Made by a program: the position numbers and the translations under genes
The notes under the pieces: model-generated
Database searches by the model: none
Told to the model about the DNA's origin: nothing
The model's input: only the letters and a program-made list of their open reading frames with translations
Shown here: positions 34,004 through 43,542 of the stretch, in pieces
How positions within the stretch are numbered: position 1 is the first letter of the stretch
Layout of the letters: every line of letters begins with the position of its first letter
Origin: Rhodospirillales bacterium
GTDB lineage: Bacteria; Vulcanimicrobiota; Vulcanimicrobiia; Vulcanimicrobiales; Vulcanimicrobiaceae
Direction of reading: 5' to 3'
Length of the DNA stretch: 46,888 bases
NCBI GenBank assembly: GCA_903970385.1
Contig: CAJCIN010000056.1
Span: 1-46,888, forward strand

Positions 34004-34687
34004 TTACGTTCCCGGCAACCCGAGGACGTGGCGTTTCGGCTTCCCCGTGCGGGCCGGCCGCGGCAGACCCGGCGCCGGCGTATCGACCGGTGCCGTGATC
34101 GTGACGTCGCCGTCGCCGTCGAGTTGACCGGAAAGCGTGTCGTAATCGAGCACGCTCGCGTCGATGCTCTGCTCGCCGTTCTTCACGTGCACGTGGCCTT
34201 CCATGTGCAGGTGATGGTTCGCATCGTCGAGCACCGCGCGATCGGACGTCGCCTCGCGGCCGCCCTCCTGCGAGAAGTGCATGTTGCCCGTCGCCGTGAA
34301 GAGCTTGCGCGTTCCGTCGACGTCGAGCTTGTCGCACGTCAGCGTCGAGGGCCGCTCCGTGAGCTTCGAGGTGCTCGGCGTGTGCCCGGACAGCGCCGCG
34401 TTCTGATGCACGATCACGTTGCCGACGGCGTGCATGATCTTGGAATGCGAGTTGCCGGTCGCGCGATCGGCGGTGACGTCGGATCCCTGGCGCGTCGCCG
34501 TGAAATGGCCCGGAATCGTGAAATCGCCCGTGTTGAGATTGAACGAGACGTGCGCCGTCGTGATGTTGTCGAAGCCGCCGATGTGGCTCATCGACGTGCC
34601 GGCATCGGGGGGCGCCTCGGGGGTCGCGAACGCGACGCCGCAACTGGCGGCGAGAGCGAGCGCTCCACACGCGAACGGACGCGTCAT
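34004..34687 (-). CDS. LptA/OstA-like periplasmic protein
   Basis: A 227-residue exported protein with signal peptide (MTRPFACGALALAASCGVAFA). The mature part has repeated beta-strand segments of the OstA/LptA type: VTADRATGN, LTCDKLDVDG-RKLFTATGNMHF, ATSDRAVLDDANHHLHMEGHVHV, and IDASVLDYDTLSG. This fits a lipopolysaccharide transport bridge between inner and outer membrane and is the clearest sign of a diderm envelope here. It starts in an ATGA overlap with the tsaC gene. A short C-terminal tail is Pro/Arg-rich. Confidence 0.8.
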   Translation of the reverse strand: MTRPFACGALALAASCGVAFATPEAPPDAGTSMSHIGGFDNITTAHVSFNLNTGDFTIPGHFTATRQGSDVTADRATGNSHSKIMHAVGNVIVHQNAALSGHTPSTSKLTERPSTLTCDKLDVDGTRKLFTATGNMHFSQEGGREATSDRAVLDDANHHLHMEGHVHVKNGEQSIDASVLDYDTLSGQLDGDGDVTITAPVDTPAPGLPRPARTGKPKRHVLGLPGT

Positions 34688-35340
34688 CCGCGCCGTTCCT
34701 CCGCATGCTCTCCGCGCTCCACGCGCCCGATGACCCGTTCCAACATGTCTACGCCGATCGCTCCCTGGCGCACGAGACGCGCACCCTTTCCCGTAATATC
34801 GACCACTGTTGATTCGATTCCGAGCGGCGTGGGCCCGTCGTCGACGCGGAGGTCCGCGGGCGGCAAGTTGCTCGCGAAGCCCTTCCCTACGAACGCAGGT
34901 TCGCCGGAAAGGTTCGCACTCGTGGCCGCGAGGGGACCGCTGCGGTCGAGGATCGCGAGGCAGAGGGCGTGCTGCGGCACCCGGAGACCGACGGACGGAA
35001 GGCCGGCCGTGACGAAGGACGCGACGTGGATCGGCCGCGGCACGATCACGGTGAGCGGGCCCGGGAGAAACGCTTCGGCGAGCGCGGCGGCGAGCGCGTT
35101 CCCGGGCGCGTACTCGAGCATCTCCGCCACGGTCCCGAAGTGCAGCGCGAGCGGTTTGAGCCGGGAGCGCTGCTTGAGCTCGTAGATGCGCTCGACCGCG
35201 TCGCCTCGCACCGGATCGCAGCCGATGCCGTACACCGTGTCGGTCGGAAAGATCACGATCCCGCCGCGCCCGACGACCGTCGCGACCGCATCGGCGATCG
35301 CCGATGCACGGAGCCGCTTCGAATCGACGGTTCGGATCAC
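34684..35340 (-). CDS. tsaC: threonylcarbamoyl-AMP synthase (YrdC/Sua5)
   Basis: A 218-residue protein making the intermediate for t6A in tRNA from threonine, bicarbonate and ATP. IFPTDTVYGIGCDP, SRLKPLALHFG, LPGPLTVIVP, and GLRVPQHALC then TSANLSGEPA are the standard motifs. GTG 35340 is placed just after the mreB stop; an earlier open start at 35403 would overlap mreB by 40 bases and is less likely. Confidence 0.93.
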   Translation of the reverse strand: MIRTVDSKRLRASAIADAVATVVGRGGIVIFPTDTVYGIGCDPVRGDAVERIYELKQRSRLKPLALHFGTVAEMLEYAPGNALAAALAEAFLPGPLTVIVPRPIHVASFVTAGLPSVGLRVPQHALCLAILDRSGPLAATSANLSGEPAFVGKGFASNLPPADLRVDDGPTPLGIESTVVDITGKGARLVRQGAIGVDMLERVIGRVERGEHAEERRG

Positions 35341-35363
35341 GCGGCCGTCATACCCCGTCGCGC

Positions 35364-36347
<984 letters not shown>

Positions 36348-36353
36348 TCAAGA

Positions 36354-36359
36354 CTCCCT
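36354..36359 (-). promoter_or_regulatory. ribosome binding site of mreB
   Basis: AGGGAG on the minus strand. It is 9 bases from the ATC at 36344 and only 2 bases from the TTG at 36351, so spacing favours the non-standard ATC codon if the sequence is correct. Confidence 0.6.
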
Positions 36360-36366
36360 AGCAAAT

Positions 36367-36389
36367 GAAGCCCGAACGGAAAGGGCTTC
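36367..36389 (-). terminator. stem-loop between murA and mreB
   Basis: GAAGCCC and GGGCTTC form a seven-base stem with a nine-base loop (TTTCCGTTC), followed on the minus strand by ATTTGC. There is no long T run, so it may attenuate murA-mreB read-through rather than stop it. Confidence 0.4.
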
Positions 36390-36422
36390 GATAACCGGTT
36401 CGGCGCGCTCCAGGGCTCTCCG

Positions 36423-37772
36423 CTACGCGAGCGTCGGGTACGCCGTCGTCTCGTACGTTCCGGCCGGCTCGATCGCGGGCGAGATGCCGCTCGAGCGCTG
36501 CACCTGCCCGCCGAGGGCCGAGAGCATTTCTTCGAGCCGGTCGTAGCCGCGATCGATGTATTCGAGACCGATGATCGTCGTCTCGCCCTGCGCCGCGAGG
36601 CCCGCGACGACGAGCGCCGCGCCGGCGCGGATGTCGGGCGCTTCGACCGGCGCGCCGGAAAGCGCGGTGCCGCCCTTGATCAGCGCCGTATTGTTGTCGT
36701 TCGCGACGCGCACGTCCGCGCCCATGCGCGCGAGCTCGTTGACGTACGTGAAGCGCGCGTTGAAAATCGTTTCCTCGACGACGCTCGTCCCGGGCGCCGT
36801 GCACAGAAAGCTCAGCATCGGCGGCTGCAGGTCCGTCGGGAATCCGGGATACGGTGCGGTGAGGATCTCGGTGCCGCCCGTGATGCGATCCGCCTGCACG
36901 CGGATCCAATCGTCGCCGCGCGTGACGCGGATACCGCATTCCGCGATCTTCGCCATCACGGCTTCCAGATGCGCGGGCACGCAACGCTGCACCGTCACGT
37001 CGCCGCGCGTCGCGCAGCCGGCGAGTAGGAGCGTGCCCGTGACGATGCGGTCGGGGATCACGTCGTATTCCACGCCGTGCAATTCCCGCACGCCGCGCAC
37101 GACGATCGTATCGGTGCCGTGGCCCGCGACGCGCGCGCCCATCGCGACGAGGAAATTCCCGAGATCCTCGACTTCCGGTTCCATCGCGACGTTGCGCAGC
37201 GTCGTCGTGCCGTCGGCGAGGACGGCGGCGAGCAACGCGTTCTTCGTGGCGCCGACGCTCGGCTGACGGAATTCGATCTCGCCGCCGACGAGCGTCGGAC
37301 CGATCGTCTTCGCGATGAGGTACCCGTGCGCGTTCGAGACCTCGGCGCCGAGCGCGCGAAAGGCCTGCTCGTGCATGTCGGTCGCGCGCGTGCCGAGGAT
37401 GCACCCGCCGGGAAGCGGCACTTCGGCGCGGCCGTAGCGCCCGAGGAGCGGACCGACCACGTCGAACGACGCCGCGAGTTTGCGCACGAGCGTGTACGGC
37501 GCCGTATGCTTCGCGATGTTCGTCGCGTCGATCGTGATCGTGCCCGGGCCTTCGGAACGCAAGCGCGCGCCGAGCGCCTCGAGCAATTGCCACATGACGG
37601 AGACGTCCGTGATGTGCGGGACGCGGTGCAACGTGACCGGGCTCTTCGCGAGCAACGCCGCGGCCATGATCGGCAGCGCCGCGTTCTTGGCGCCGTGCGT
37701 TTCGACCGACCCGGAAAGCTGATGGCCGCCGCTGACGCGGAGAGTCGTTTCGAGCCGATCGAGCACGTTCAT
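36423..37772 (-). CDS. murA: UDP-N-acetylglucosamine 1-carboxyvinyltransferase
   Basis: A 449-residue enzyme that transfers enolpyruvate from phosphoenolpyruvate to UDP-GlcNAc, the first step in peptidoglycan precursor synthesis. The catalytic loop reads PLPGGCILGTRATDMHEQA with Cys124, the residue modified by fosfomycin, and the conserved Lys is in THGAKNAALP (Lys29). It is followed by mreB on the same strand. Two perfect hairpins lie in its leader region. Confidence 0.96.
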   Translation of the reverse strand: MNVLDRLETTLRVSGGHQLSGSVETHGAKNAALPIMAAALLAKSPVTLHRVPHITDVSVMWQLLEALGARLRSEGPGTITIDATNIAKHTAPYTLVRKLAASFDVVGPLLGRYGRAEVPLPGGCILGTRATDMHEQAFRALGAEVSNAHGYLIAKTIGPTLVGGEIEFRQPSVGATKNALLAAVLADGTTTLRNVAMEPEVEDLGNFLVAMGARVAGHGTDTIVVRGVRELHGVEYDVIPDRIVTGTLLLAGCATRGDVTVQRCVPAHLEAVMAKIAECGIRVTRGDDWIRVQADRITGGTEILTAPYPGFPTDLQPPMLSFLCTAPGTSVVEETIFNARFTYVNELARMGADVRVANDNNTALIKGGTALSGAPVEAPDIRAGAALVVAGLAAQGETTIIGLEYIDRGYDRLEEMLSALGGQVQRSSGISPAIEPAGTYETTAYPTLA

Positions 37773-37796
37773 GAGCTGCGTCTGGTTCGCAATCGG

Positions 37797-37829
37797 AGCG
37801 GGCGAGGCCCGCTGCGCGGCGAACCGCGC
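37797..37829. promoter_or_regulatory. two adjacent perfect hairpins in the murA/GNAT divergent gap
   Basis: AGCGGGC-GAG-GCCCGCT (37797-37813) is followed at once by GCGCGG-CGAA-CCGCGC (37814-37829). They occupy most of the 62-base gap between the divergent murA and GNAT genes, and could act in the murA leader RNA or as a protein site. No T run follows. Confidence 0.45.
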
Positions 37830-37834
37830 GACCT

Positions 37835-38335
37835 ATGATCCGCCCCGCCATGCTCGACGACGTTCCGGCCATCGCACGGGTGCACGTGGACGCCTGGCGC
37901 ACCGCGTACACGAGGCTCTTGCCGAGCACGGTGCTCGACGACCTCAGCTACGAGCAGCGTGAAACGATGTGGCGCGCGTTCGTCGGCGCGCGCGACATCC
38001 GCAAAGTCTTCGTCGTGCACGAGGCGACGGACGTCATCGGATTCGCGGCGTGCGGCCCGAATCGGACGGCCGACCCGCGCTACCCGGGCGAGCTCTATGC
38101 GATCTATTTACTCGCGGACAAACGCGGCGGCGGCCACGGCCGCGCGCTCTTCGACGCGACGTCGACGTATCTCCGGGCGGAGGCGTTGTGGCCGTTCGCG
38201 TTCTGGGTGTTCGCCGGGAACACGGCCGTCGATCGTTTTTGCAATTCGCTCGGCGGCCGCCGCTTCGCATCGCAACCGACGGTGGTCGCGGGCGAAGTGA
38301 CGTACGAACACGCCTACGGGTTCGGTTCGCCGTAG
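37835..38335 (+). CDS. GNAT-family N-acetyltransferase
   Basis: A 166-residue acetyltransferase. The start MIRPAMLDDVPAIARVHVDAWRTAY is typical of the RimI-like branch, and LYAIYLLADKRGGGHGRALF contains the acetyl-CoA loop motif (R/Q-x-x-G-x-G/A). Substrate unknown. A TATGAT hexamer at 37834-37839 lies on the start codon; it could be a -10 for a shorter message beginning near the ATG at 37850, but the first residues look like the first beta strand, so I keep the upstream start. Its stop is four bases from that of the convergent gene. Confidence 0.87.
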   Translation: MIRPAMLDDVPAIARVHVDAWRTAYTRLLPSTVLDDLSYEQRETMWRAFVGARDIRKVFVVHEATDVIGFAACGPNRTADPRYPGELYAIYLLADKRGGGHGRALFDATSTYLRAEALWPFAFWVFAGNTAVDRFCNSLGGRRFASQPTVVAGEVTYEHAYGFGSP

Positions 38336-38339
38336 CGTC

Positions 38340-38750
38340 CTAGTGCAGCGTCCGCAGCGAGACGATCACGTCGCGGTCGGCGTCGGCGTTCGCGGTCGCA
38401 TCTCGCCAATACGAGACGCGCACGCCGGTCTTGCCGAGCTGGAGCGTCGACGGCCAGAAATCGCACGCCGTCGGGTCGCGCGGCTGTCCCGGCTTCGGCG
38501 GATACGCGCAGCGAACCGGCGTCCCGTCCACGACGATCGCATCGGCGACGGCGAAACGATGCGTCCGGCCGTCGCGCGACCGGATCGTCACCTCGCCGCC
38601 GCGATTGCCGACGCCCCACGTCTCGAGAATCCCGTCGTCCGAGAGCATGCGCGCGTGCGCGGGTTTCGTCGGAAACGCATTCGCGGGCAGACTCGTGACG
38701 GCGACGGTGCACGCGAGCGCGAGGACGGCCGCATATCGTACGAGCCTCAC
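38340..38750 (-). CDS. small secreted protein, function unknown
   Basis: A 136-residue protein with a signal peptide (MRLVRYAAVLALACTVAVTSLPANAFP). The mature part has two cysteines (VRCAYPP, TACDFW) and short strands (GGEVTIRSRDGRTHRFAV). No family recognised. The GTG start overlaps the stop of the peptidoglycan-hydrolase fusion gene (GTGA), so it is the third gene of the LuxR-hydrolase unit and could be an immunity or accessory protein in the envelope, by position only. Confidence 0.65.
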   Translation of the reverse strand: MRLVRYAAVLALACTVAVTSLPANAFPTKPAHARMLSDDGILETWGVGNRGGEVTIRSRDGRTHRFAVADAIVVDGTPVRCAYPPKPGQPRDPTACDFWPSTLQLGKTGVRVSYWRDATANADADRDVIVSLRTLH

Positions 38751-40309
38751 GGGCGGCCGAGCTCCTGGTGCTGCGCGCGCTGTTCGGTTGCGGTCGCGAC
38801 GCCGTCGCGATAGCTGATCGTGTACGACTCGCCGGCGACCGGCGGCGATGCGAAATCGCGGGCCGCGTACGACGCGGTCTGCCCGCGACCGATGTCCTGG
38901 ACGACGATGCCCTCGGAGACGCTCGTGATGCGGCCGCTCTGCGTGTAGCCGTCGCGCCGTTCCGGCGGAAGCGGCGGCGCGCCGTCCGCCGGAAGATTCG
39001 CCTCCACGCCGCGCCAGAGTTTCTCGTTCTGACGCGCCACCTCGCGCGCCGATTCGCGCCCGTCACCGACGAAGCGAACGTCGTCGATGCGTCCCTCCCG
39101 TGCGTCCCGCTCCGCGCGAGCGAGCAGCGCGTTCTTCGTCTCGAGTTCGGCCTTCGTCTCGACGAGCCGGCCGTCGCGCGTCTCGCCGAGGATGCGGTCC
39201 GCGTGCGGCCGCGTGTAGTCGGTCTGCGGAGGCGCCGGAGCGGGGGTCGGCGCAGCCGGAGCGGGCACGTCGTGCGCGCCTCGGCCGAGATGCGCGCGCA
39301 ATTCGGTCTCGTGGCGTAAGACCGAATCTTCGTACGAAAGGGTCGTGCCGTCGGGCCACGGCGTCGTCGTGCTCGCGCGATGCGGGCTGCCCGCGTTGTA
39401 ATCGTGCAAGGCCGTCCGCACGTCGCCGCCGTTGCGATCGATCAGCCCGCGCAACATGCCCGCCGCGTACTCGGCGTTCTGCGCCGGATCCATGGCGGCG
39501 GGCGTTGAGGCGAAGGCGTGCCAGCGATCGTCGATTTGGAAGACGCCGTGGCCGTGCCCGTGATCGCCGACGATGTTGCGGCCCTGCATCGCGCCCGGAC
39601 CGCCCGTTTCTTGCGCGGCCATCGCGCCGAGGAGAACCGGGTCGAGATGGTGACGCTGCGCGGCAGCCGTGATCTCGGCGCCGAACGCGATGCCCGGAAG
39701 CGCGTTCGCGGTCGCCGGCGCCGGTGCGCCGGGGCGATGCTCCGTCCAATGCATCGGATCGGGCGGCGCGGCGTTCGGGCCGAGCGCGTGCGCCGGATCG
39801 GGCGTCGGCGCCCGACGCACCCAATCCAGGTCGACGCTTTTGGGATCGATGCGGTAGAACTCGACCGTGTCCTCACCGTGACCGGCGTAGTTCTTCCCGA
39901 ACGCCGCCGGATCTTGAACGTTCGAGAACGAGCCGTGCGAGCTGCTGTTCGAGAGAATTTCGGGCGTCGCGCCGCCGGCGATCACGAAGCCGATGTGGCC
40001 GTGCCGCTCGCCTTCACCCGCGACCCGGACCGCGATGTCGCCCGGGCGCACGTCGTCCGCGGCCACGCGCTCGCCGTGGCGCTTGAGATCTTCGACGACG
40101 GACGGCACGTAGTCGCGATTCGCGCCGTACGTCCGGCCGATCGCCGCGTCGAGCACCTTGTTGACGGAGTACGCGCACGCCACGTTGCCGTTCTCGAGCG
40201 CCGGCGTGTGCGTCTCGGCGTCGCGCGTCGACATGCCTCGCATCGCCTGCGCGGTGGCGACGATACGCTCGTTGACCAGGGACTGATCGGGCGTCACGGT
40301 CGAATTCAT
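38747..40309 (-). CDS. three-domain protein: NlpC/CHAP-like, lysozyme-like, KfrB-like
   Basis: A 520-residue protein without a signal peptide. Residues 1-160 look like a cysteine amidase/peptidase: VACAYSVNKVL (Cys45) and HGHIGFVI (His105). Residues about 200-320 resemble a lytic transglycosylase or phage lysozyme: AAQETGG (Glu234), GVFQIDDRWHAF, TALHDYNAGS. A Pro/Ala linker follows. The end (about 445-515), GRITSVSEGIVVQDIGRGQTASY... and YTISYRDG, recalls the KfrB domain of plasmid-borne proteins. Its ATG overlaps the stop of the LuxR-ATPase gene. Two wall-cutting domains with no Sec signal point to release by lysis or by an injection apparatus, but no such apparatus is in this window. Confidence 0.72.
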   Translation of the reverse strand: MNSTVTPDQSLVNERIVATAQAMRGMSTRDAETHTPALENGNVACAYSVNKVLDAAIGRTYGANRDYVPSVVEDLKRHGERVAADDVRPGDIAVRVAGEGERHGHIGFVIAGGATPEILSNSSSHGSFSNVQDPAAFGKNYAGHGEDTVEFYRIDPKSVDLDWVRRAPTPDPAHALGPNAAPPDPMHWTEHRPGAPAPATANALPGIAFGAEITAAAQRHHLDPVLLGAMAAQETGGPGAMQGRNIVGDHGHGHGVFQIDDRWHAFASTPAAMDPAQNAEYAAGMLRGLIDRNGGDVRTALHDYNAGSPHRASTTTPWPDGTTLSYEDSVLRHETELRAHLGRGAHDVPAPAAPTPAPAPPQTDYTRPHADRILGETRDGRLVETKAELETKNALLARAERDAREGRIDDVRFVGDGRESAREVARQNEKLWRGVEANLPADGAPPLPPERRDGYTQSGRITSVSEGIVVQDIGRGQTASYAARDFASPPVAGESYTISYRDGVATATEQRAQHQELGRP

Positions 40310-43071
40310 GCGTTCGCTTTCCCAATTTTGCCGTCGTTAAACGAGGCGCGTTCGAGCTCGACGCTCGCGTACACGGCGAGCCGTGCCCGCGACGCGATGC
40401 CGAGCTTTCGATACACGGACCCGAGATGCTTCTCGACGGTCTTCGCGCTGATGTCGAGGCGCTCGGCGATCTCGCGGTTCGACGCGCCGGCGGCGACCAT
40501 CAGCCCGATCTCGCGTTCGCGCGCCGACAGCGCGGAGGGATCCGGGCGCGCCCGGACGTTCGCGGGTGCGACGTCCGCGGCTGCCGCGACGGCCGGGCGC
40601 AGCCGTCGCACGTCGCCGAGCGCGCCGATCGCCTCGTAGCGCAGCAGCGCTGCCTCGACGTCTCCGGCCGCTTCGAGCGACGCGGCTTCGAGCGACGGAA
40701 AACCGAGCCGCGCGAAGCCGGCCGCGGCGCGACGCGCCGGCGCGACGGCGTCGCGGGCATCCGCATCGCGCAGCGCGACGTAGGCGTCGAACAGATCGAG
40801 TGCGTGACGCTCGGGCACGTCGCTCGCCGTGTCGGCCGAAACGGCGAGCCGCGAGCGAGCGGCATCGACGTCGGCCGCGCGACCGTAACGCGCGACCGCG
40901 AGCAGGCTGTACATGATGCCGCGCATCCGCTCGCACGGTGGAAACGCACGATGGAGAAAGTCGGGAACTTCCTTCGCGCGTCCTCGCCGTACGAGGGTCT
41001 CCGCATACCCCGCGACGCACATCTCGTCGAGCGATTCTCCCGCGCCTTCCGCGATCGCATCGAACCACTCGTTCGCGAGGTCGTCGTCGCCGAGCGCGAG
41101 CGCCGTGAGCATCCCCCACGCCGCGGCTTGGTGGACCGTCACCTGGCTGTCGGTCGTCGGCGACACCCGCGCGAGAGCGGCGCGGGCGCGCTCGAGATCG
41201 CCGCTCACGAAATAGCATCCGACCGCGAACGCGTTCGCGCTCTCCTCGAGAAAGACGTTGCGTTCGCGACGCACGACCGCAAGAGCGGCCTCGATCTGTT
41301 CGGCGGCCTCCGCGTGCAGGCCGAAGAACGCGAAGCACTGCGATCCGTTGAGATGCGCGGCGGCGAGCGCTCCGAGCGAACCCGCCGGAGCGGCCGCGAC
41401 CCACGCGGCGAACTCCGATCGAAAGCGCGGCAGGTCCCCGAACATCATCGCGTTCCACGCCGCGACGTTGTGATACCGCAGCGCGATGTCGGGGCGTAGG
41501 TCGCGCGCGCGTTCGTCGACGAGATGCAGATGCTTGCCCGACTCGCTCGGAAATCCGATCGTCGCTTTGACCCAGGCGAGGCCGAGGTGAACGCGGCTTC
41601 GCGCGATGTATTCCGACGGATCGAGGCGCGCGAGCATCGCTTCGAGCGGTTTCGTCGGCTCGGGGTAGTGGAGCCCGTACGCGCTCGCCGCCGCTCGCAA
41701 ACGGCATGCGGCTTCCGATTCGTACGCGCCCGCGGCCGCGTATTCTTCCGCCGCCTCCTCGAGCGTTCGGTGCGCGCGCTCGGTCGCGCCGGTCGCATTG
41801 ATACGCTCGTACAGTTTCGAGAGCACGTCTCCGCGCTCGACGTGCGAGAGGCCGTGCGATTCGAGCGCGCGCAGGTAGAACGCGATCGCATCCTCGTGCG
41901 CGTGCACGACCGCGGCCGCGCTCGCGGCCAAGAGGTTGTACCGCAGCGACCGGTCGTCGTCGTGCGCGGCCCACCAATGATACGCCAAACCCTCGAGCGG
42001 GCGTTTCTCCTCGGGAAGCGCTTCGATCGCGAGCGCGATCTTGCGATGGAGCGGCGCGGCCTGCGCGTCGAGAAACGACGAATAGATCGCGTCGCGCGTC
42101 AGCGCGTGGCGAAAACGAAACTCTCCCGGTATCTCCTCGACGAGCTGCACGTCGCGCGCGCGGCGCAACGTGCCGAGGACGTCCGGTTGCGGCGTCTCGA
42201 GCGTCCTCGCGAGCAGTTCGATGTCGAACGATCGCCCGATGACGGCGGCTTGCGCGACGACGGCGCGATCCCCGTCGTCGAGCCGGAACCAGCGCTCGAG
42301 CAGCGTCGCGCGCACCGACGCCGGCAACGCGGTGCCTTCGCCGCGGCGACGTTCCGGCGCGGCGGCGCGCTCGACCGCCACCTTCAAGAGTTCTTCGATG
42401 AAGAACGGATTGCCGTCGCTCGCGCCGGCGATCGTGCGGCGCGTCTCGTCGGAGAGGCGGTGATCGCAGAGCGCCTCGTCGATGAACGCGCGCAGTTCCG
42501 GTCCCTCGAACGGCGCGAGATCGATCCGGCCCGACCGTGCCGCACGCTCGAGTCGCGCGAGCGCGGCGTGCGACCCGTGTTCGGCCGCCATTTCGTTCGG
42601 CCGAAACGAGGCGAGGACGAGGACGCGCAACTTTTCGAGCTTCGGCGCGAGCACCGTCAAGAGTTCGAGCGTCGCGGTATCGGCCCAATGCAGATCTTCG
42701 ATGACGGCGACGACGCCGCTTTTCTCCGCCGTTTTCGCGAAACGATCGACGATCGCATCGAGCTGCTCGCGCTTCGTCGCCGCGGGCGAAAGCCCGAGGG
42801 AGCCGGCGGGCTCGAGACGTCCGAGAATGTCGAGGATCGGACCGTAGGGCCGCTGCGTGTACTCGAGGCACGAGCCGTACGCGATCCGCCAACGCGAACC
42901 GACGTTCGAACAGAACGTCGCCATCAACCGCGACTTCCCGATGCCAGGCTCGCCGCCGATCAAGATGAACGAGCCGTGCGAGCGCGCGGCATCGCGTCGC
43001 TTCTCCTCGAGAAACGCGAGTTCGTCGATCCGGCCGATGAAGCGCCGGCACAGAACCGGAAGGACGACCAT
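40306..43071 (-). CDS. LuxR-family transcriptional regulator with AAA ATPase (LAL type)
   Basis: A 921-residue regulator. An N-terminal ATPase of the AAA_16 kind starts with FIGRIDELAFLEEKR; Walker A is GGEPGIGKSRL and the Walker B region is VVAVIEDLHWADT. A long helical TPR-like part follows (about 350-830), then a LuxR helix-turn-helix at the end: LSAREREIGLMVAAGASNREIAERLDISAKTVEKHLGSVYRKLG. Such proteins act as ATP- and ligand-controlled activators. The stop overlaps the start of the hydrolase-fusion gene, so it probably controls its own operon. It begins 45 bases after atpC on the same strand. Confidence 0.92.
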   Translation of the reverse strand: MVVLPVLCRRFIGRIDELAFLEEKRRDAARSHGSFILIGGEPGIGKSRLMATFCSNVGSRWRIAYGSCLEYTQRPYGPILDILGRLEPAGSLGLSPAATKREQLDAIVDRFAKTAEKSGVVAVIEDLHWADTATLELLTVLAPKLEKLRVLVLASFRPNEMAAEHGSHAALARLERAARSGRIDLAPFEGPELRAFIDEALCDHRLSDETRRTIAGASDGNPFFIEELLKVAVERAAAPERRRGEGTALPASVRATLLERWFRLDDGDRAVVAQAAVIGRSFDIELLARTLETPQPDVLGTLRRARDVQLVEEIPGEFRFRHALTRDAIYSSFLDAQAAPLHRKIALAIEALPEEKRPLEGLAYHWWAAHDDDRSLRYNLLAASAAAVVHAHEDAIAFYLRALESHGLSHVERGDVLSKLYERINATGATERAHRTLEEAAEEYAAAGAYESEAACRLRAAASAYGLHYPEPTKPLEAMLARLDPSEYIARSRVHLGLAWVKATIGFPSESGKHLHLVDERARDLRPDIALRYHNVAAWNAMMFGDLPRFRSEFAAWVAAAPAGSLGALAAAHLNGSQCFAFFGLHAEAAEQIEAALAVVRRERNVFLEESANAFAVGCYFVSGDLERARAALARVSPTTDSQVTVHQAAAWGMLTALALGDDDLANEWFDAIAEGAGESLDEMCVAGYAETLVRRGRAKEVPDFLHRAFPPCERMRGIMYSLLAVARYGRAADVDAARSRLAVSADTASDVPERHALDLFDAYVALRDADARDAVAPARRAAAGFARLGFPSLEAASLEAAGDVEAALLRYEAIGALGDVRRLRPAVAAAADVAPANVRARPDPSALSAREREIGLMVAAGASNREIAERLDISAKTVEKHLGSVYRKLGIASRARLAVYASVELERASFNDGKIGKANA

Positions 43072-43116
43072 GACGCGGCCTATTCGCTCGCCGAAGCGGG
43101 ACGGACCTCGCCCGGC

Positions 43117-43533
43117 TTATGCCGAGAGTGCGATCCGCGCGTTCGCGTAATCGATGATGGATTGCTCGCGCGCGTGATCGGCAGATTGTGGGCTCAGTTG
43201 CTTCTGACGCGTCGACGCGGCTTCGAGATCGGCACGTGCCGCCGCGACGTCGACCTTGTCGCGCTCCACGGCCGCGTCGACGAGCACGACGACGCGATCG
43301 GGCAACGCCTGCAAGAAACCCTCGCTCGTCGCGAACTCGAGCCGGCGCGACTCGCCGGCGCCGCCGACGTTCGCTCGCAAGATGCCGGGCCGGAGCGCGG
43401 TGAGGAACGGCGCGTGCGACGGCAAGATGCCTTCCTCACCTTCGGTTCCGACCGCGATCACGAGCTCCGCATCGCCTTCGAACGCGACGGCGACGGGCGT
43501 GATGAGGCGGATCGGAATCGTCTTAGCTGCCAT
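43117..43533 (-). CDS. atpC: ATP synthase F1 epsilon subunit
   Basis: A 138-residue subunit. IRLITPVAVAFEGDAELVIAVGTEGEEGILPSHAPFLTALRPG is the family beta-sandwich, and a two-helix C-terminus follows (AARADLEAASTRQKQLSP). It couples rotation to catalysis and can inhibit ATP hydrolysis. Here it is parted from atpD by an unrelated 276-codon gene. It ends the atp cluster. Confidence 0.93.
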   Translation of the reverse strand: MAAKTIPIRLITPVAVAFEGDAELVIAVGTEGEEGILPSHAPFLTALRPGILRANVGGAGESRRLEFATSEGFLQALPDRVVVLVDAAVERDKVDVAAARADLEAASTRQKQLSPQSADHAREQSIIDYANARIALSA

Positions 43534-43542
43534 GAAGTCCTT

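Noticed and set aside
37834-37850. TATGAT as a -10 box giving a leaderless GNAT message from ATG 37850
   Set aside because: No -35 partner, and residues before 37850 look like the first strand of the GNAT fold.
43100-43120. CGGC-ATAA-GCCG after atpC as an operon terminator
   Set aside because: Four-base stem without a T run; too weak to call.
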